From Halolactibacillus alkaliphilus (GTDB lineage Bacteria > Bacillota > Bacilli > Bacillales > Amphibacillaceae), in contig NZ_FOWN01000015.1 in the NCBI RefSeq assembly GCF_900115465.1, forward strand, positions 1 through 63,212: DNA of 63,212 nt. Reading direction: 5' to 3'. The translations under genes and the position numbers were made by a program. The stretch's first letter is position 1; the number at the start of each line of letters is the position of its first letter. The notes under the pieces were generated by a model that saw only the letters and a program-made list of their open reading frames with translations, did not search any database and was not told the origin of the DNA. Of this stretch, positions 60,911-63,212 are shown piece by piece.

Positions 60911-60939
60911 ATTTTATAACGCTCACATAAAAGATGCAA
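60911..60939 (-). promoter_or_regulatory. Sigma-A promoter paired with the CtsR operator (original ctsR promoter)
   Basis: TTGCAT (complement of 60934-60939) and TAAAAT (60911-60916), spacer 17, pointing toward ctsR. The predicted start is near 60904. Nothing else on the minus strand follows before the IS110 remnant and ctsR, so this is the best candidate for the ctsR operon promoter. Confidence 0.75.
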
Positions 60940-60945
60940 CTGATA

Positions 60946-61635
60946 TCAACCGTGATATACTTCTCTCACATCATCGAGTTTAGATAATACCACAACCAGT
61001 TCACTTTTATTAATGGCCTTGCTTAATATCACATCTGTTGTAACGATTGGATAGTCGCTCTCATCCGTATTCACATTAATGTTTTGAATAACTACACCGT
61101 TTTGATTATATTTTTTTAAAATTTCTTCAATTGCTTGTACTGAATTGACCGCTATACTCAGTTGCGCCGATTGTCCTCTTTTGGTGAGTCGTTGTTCAAA
61201 ATTATTTAAAAAGATTAGACTAAGTAAGATAATGAGTGTCGTTAAAATCGCTACACCGTACATACCTATCCCAACAACCAACCCAAGACCAGCAACGGCC
61301 CAAATAGATGCTGCCGTCGTTAGTCCTTTCACAGTCATACCGTTAACAATAATTGTTCCAGCACCTAAGAAACCAATCCCACTCACAACATATGAGGGAA
61401 TCCTTGCAGGGTCAAAATTAACAAATGCTTCATTTTCAACTAAATAATCTGTAAAACCATATAATGACATTAACATTAATAGTGTCGCACTAACACCAAC
61501 CAGGATATGCGTTCTAAATCCCGCAGAATGTTTATTTATTTCTCGCTCAAAACCAATTAACCCCGAAAGAACTAATGCTAATACTAGACGAATACTCATT
61601 GTTAAAAAATGTTCTCCTAAAATAATCTCTAACAT
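60946..61635 (-). CDS. MgtC/SapB-family membrane protein
   Basis: A 229-residue protein with an N-terminal five-helix MgtC domain: RLVLALVLSGLIGFEREINK, HSAGFRTHILVGVSATLLML and GIGFLGAGTIIVNGMTVKGL, with TTAASIWAVAGLGLVVGIG. A C-terminal soluble part of about 85 residues (roughly 145-229) may be ACT-like. Family members support magnesium homeostasis or F-ATPase regulation in some bacteria; the role here is unknown. AGGAGAAAGCT precedes the ATG. Its stop is seven bases from the -35 of the ctsR-type promoter. Confidence 0.9.
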   Translation of the reverse strand: MLEIILGEHFLTMSIRLVLALVLSGLIGFEREINKHSAGFRTHILVGVSATLLMLMSLYGFTDYLVENEAFVNFDPARIPSYVVSGIGFLGAGTIIVNGMTVKGLTTAASIWAVAGLGLVVGIGMYGVAILTTLIILLSLIFLNNFEQRLTKRGQSAQLSIAVNSVQAIEEILKKYNQNGVVIQNINVNTDESDYPIVTTDVILSKAINKSELVVVLSKLDDVREVYHG

Positions 61636-61660
61636 AGCTTTCTCCTCACATAATTCATTT

Positions 61661-61693
61661 AAAAAAATAGATCGCCGTCACGGTGATCTATTT
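61661..61693 (-). terminator. Intrinsic terminator after degV
   Basis: On the minus strand AAATAGATCACCG-TGA-CGGCGATCTATTT followed by a U-run is a long, near-perfect hairpin. It separates degV from the mgtC-like gene. Confidence 0.9.
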
Positions 61694-61728
61694 CTTATAT
61701 AATATTAGATTATACCTTTAATTTATCG

Positions 61729-62583
61729 CTATTTATTTTCCTTTAACCAGGAAATAGCCATCGTACCATGACCAGCATGAACGCCCGCAACAGGTACTAG
61801 TGGTTCAACTTGAATTTTTAAATTCTCATACATTTCTAGTAATTCTTTTTTCCATGCTTCCGCCTTTTCTTTTGCCCCAGCATGCATAATACCTAACTCT
61901 TTTAATTCACCCGTTTTATATGCTTGTTCGATGGCTTGAAAAAGATAACGAACGGCTTTTTTCTTACTTCTAATTTTATCATCAATGATAATTTTACCGT
62001 TTTCAAAACGCAACACGATATTAATACTCAGTAGATTAGCAAAAACAGATTGTGCTGTACTCACACGCCCACTTTTACGCATCTGTTCTAAGCTCTGTGG
62101 AAGAAGGTACATTTCTAAATGATCTGTATAATGACGAATGGTCTCCACAATCGTTTCACTAGCTTTTCCTTCTTGCGCCATAGCAACACCTTTTCTTATC
62201 ATCTGCCCTAACGCAAATGAACCTACTTTTGAATCAATGACTTCAACATCTAAATCAACCATTTGTGAAGCACTGACAGAACTTTGATATGTACCCGTTA
62301 AAGCACTTGATGCATGAATAGCAATAACTTTATCGTAAGATCCTTCACTTGCCAACTGCTCATATAGCTCTACAAACTCACCATATGCGGGTTGGCTTGT
62401 TTTAGCACCTTCTCCGAATTGTTTTAACAGTTCATAAACTTCTTCTTTACTGATTTCAATATCCTCACGATAAGAAATGTTATTAATATTAACAATCATT
62501 GGCATAACATGAAGATTATTTTCTTTAATATATGCTTCTGGTAAGCCACATGTACTATCCGTCACCCATGCAATTTTTTCCAT
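61729..62583 (-). CDS. DegV-family fatty-acid-binding protein
   Basis: A 284-residue DegV protein. The N-terminal motif IAWVTDSTCGLPEAYIKENN, the central SSALTGTYQSSVSAS loop and the C-terminal VPVAGVHAGHGTMAISW are diagnostic. DegV/FakB proteins bind a fatty acid for phosphorylation by FakA, so this one may feed exogenous fatty acids to phospholipid synthesis; no fakA is in the window. AAAAGGAGTATTTCTA precedes the ATG. Confidence 0.93.
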   Translation of the reverse strand: MEKIAWVTDSTCGLPEAYIKENNLHVMPMIVNINNISYREDIEISKEEVYELLKQFGEGAKTSQPAYGEFVELYEQLASEGSYDKVIAIHASSALTGTYQSSVSASQMVDLDVEVIDSKVGSFALGQMIRKGVAMAQEGKASETIVETIRHYTDHLEMYLLPQSLEQMRKSGRVSTAQSVFANLLSINIVLRFENGKIIIDDKIRSKKKAVRYLFQAIEQAYKTGELKELGIMHAGAKEKAEAWKKELLEMYENLKIQVEPLVPVAGVHAGHGTMAISWLKENK

Positions 62584-62885
62584 TAGAAATACTCCTTTTA
62601 CACACAGCTACTGCCATGTTTTATTGTTCTGATTCCTTTACTATAGCATACTCTATGCTGTTCTCCAATATGAAGATACCGCTCTTTCTACATCAATAAT
62701 AGTTCTTTAATTTCATTAACTACCGTTAACCAATCTCTGAACCCATGAAGATTTTACGTAAGTATTTGTGATAACTTAGCAATGACTTGTACTTATGTAT
62801 GTATTCAGTTAAACGTAGCATCAGCAAAAAGTTTGATTGCATAGCTCACCTTCTTCTGACAATGTACACTATATATTATAACACA
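62584..62885. other. Non-coding gap between degV and the 5S rRNA
   Basis: No open frame with a ribosome site is seen. The minus strand should carry the degV promoter, but I find no -35/-10 pair I trust. In B. subtilis lysS sits on the other side of rrnJ/W; no tRNA gene is present here. Confidence 0.5.
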
Positions 62886-62923
62886 AAAACACCCTTTTAA
62901 GAAAAATCTTAAAAGGGTGTTTT
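62886..62923 (-). terminator. Intrinsic terminator of the rRNA operon
   Basis: On the minus strand ACACCCTTTTAAG-ATTTTT-CTTAAAAGGGTGT followed by TTTTTG is a 13-bp perfect hairpin, five bases after the 5S rRNA. Confidence 0.95.
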
Positions 62924-62927
62924 AATT

Positions 62928-63043
62928 GCTTAGCGACGTCCTACTCTCGCGGGGCTTAAGCCCAACTACCATCGGCGCTGAAGAACTTAACTGCTGTGTT
63001 CGGCATGGGAACAGGTGTGACCTCTTCGCTATCGTCACTAAAC
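62928..63043 (-). rRNA. rrf: 5S ribosomal RNA
   Basis: About 116 bases on the minus strand match Bacillus 5S rRNA: GTGACGATAGCGAAGAGGTC, then ACACCTGTTCCCATGCCGAA and the 3' AGTAGGACGTCGCTAAGC. Helix I pairs the two ends. It follows 23S by about 57 bases and ends before a strong terminator. No tRNA gene follows it. Confidence 0.97.
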
Positions 63044-63100
63044 CATATAGGGTTATACCCTGAAAACTAGATAAGAAGTAAACAATCATCAAACAAAAAT

Positions 63101-63212
63101 TTAGTTAAGTCCTCGATCGATTAGTATTCGTCAGCTACACATGTCACCATGCTTCCACCTCGAACCTATCTACCTCATCGTCTCTGAGGGATCTTACTCT
63201 TTACAGATGGGA
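63101..63212 (-). rRNA. rrl: 23S ribosomal RNA, 3' end (partial)
   Basis: The last 112 bases on the minus strand match the 3' end of Bacillus 23S rRNA: GATCCCTCAGAGACGATGAG, then GTGGAAGCATGGTGACATGT and CTGACGAATACTAATCGATC, followed by GAGGACTTAAC. The rest of the gene lies beyond the right edge, so the whole rrn operon reads toward ctsR. Confidence 0.97.

Overview
The window comes from the chromosome of a low-GC Gram-positive bacterium, most likely a member of the Bacillaceae. The evidence is the gene order: nearly all genes lie on the minus strand and, read from right to left, follow the B. subtilis order rrn - ctsR-mcsA-mcsB-clpC - radA - yacL - gltX - cysE-cysS-mrnC-rlmB-yacP - sigH - rpmG-secE-nusG - rplK-rplA-rplJ-rplL - rsmC - rpoB-rpoC - ybxF-rpsL-rpsG-fusA-tuf - S10/spc/alpha ribosomal operons - ecfA1-ecfA2-ecfT - truA-rplM-rpsI. 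Proteins are close to B. subtilis sequences, and sigma-H, McsA/McsB, CtsR, a T-box and an S-box point the same way. I cannot name the genus.

Layout, left to right. 1-1440 is a mobile-element graveyard: a frameshifted TnpB-like fragment, an 80-residue protein, a 61-bp perfect palindrome and an IstB tail. 1440-6640 holds rpsI, rplM (with an L13-type leader), truA, an inserted AAC(3)-like acetyltransferase gene, and the ECF transporter module. 6904-21447 is the S10-spc-alpha cluster with secY, adk and infA. 21448-22687 is a 1.2-kb gap with almost no coding content. 22688-34840 holds tuf, fusA, rpsG, rpsL, ybxF, rpoC and rpoB. 35319-43649 holds rsmC, the L7/L12-L10-L1-L11 genes with an L10 leader and attenuator, nusG, secE, rpmG, sigH, yacP, rlmB, mrnC and cysS. 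43630-48805 holds cysE behind a cysteine T-box, gltX, yacL and radA. 48970-55005 is an operon under a SAM-I riboswitch that is not in the B. subtilis order: a MetY enzyme fused to a CoA-binding domain, a sulfonate-type ABC importer and an acetyl-CoA-synthetase-like ligase. 55373-59907 is clpC-mcsB-mcsA-ctsR. 59954-60778 is a decayed IS110 transposase lying between ctsR and what looks like its own promoter and operator. 60946-62583 holds mgtC-like and degV genes. 62928-63212 holds 5S rRNA and the 3' end of 23S rRNA.

Most of the window builds and runs the ribosome and RNA polymerase. Regulation visible in the sequence includes sigma-A type promoters, intrinsic terminators, L13 and L10 leaders, a possible L1 site before rplA, a Cys T-box, an S-box and a CtsR operator. 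Against the B. subtilis order, map, disA, ispD and ispF are missing from their usual slots. The most interesting parts are the S-box operon, which could couple homocysteine synthesis to acetate re-activation (inference), and the split ctsR promoter.
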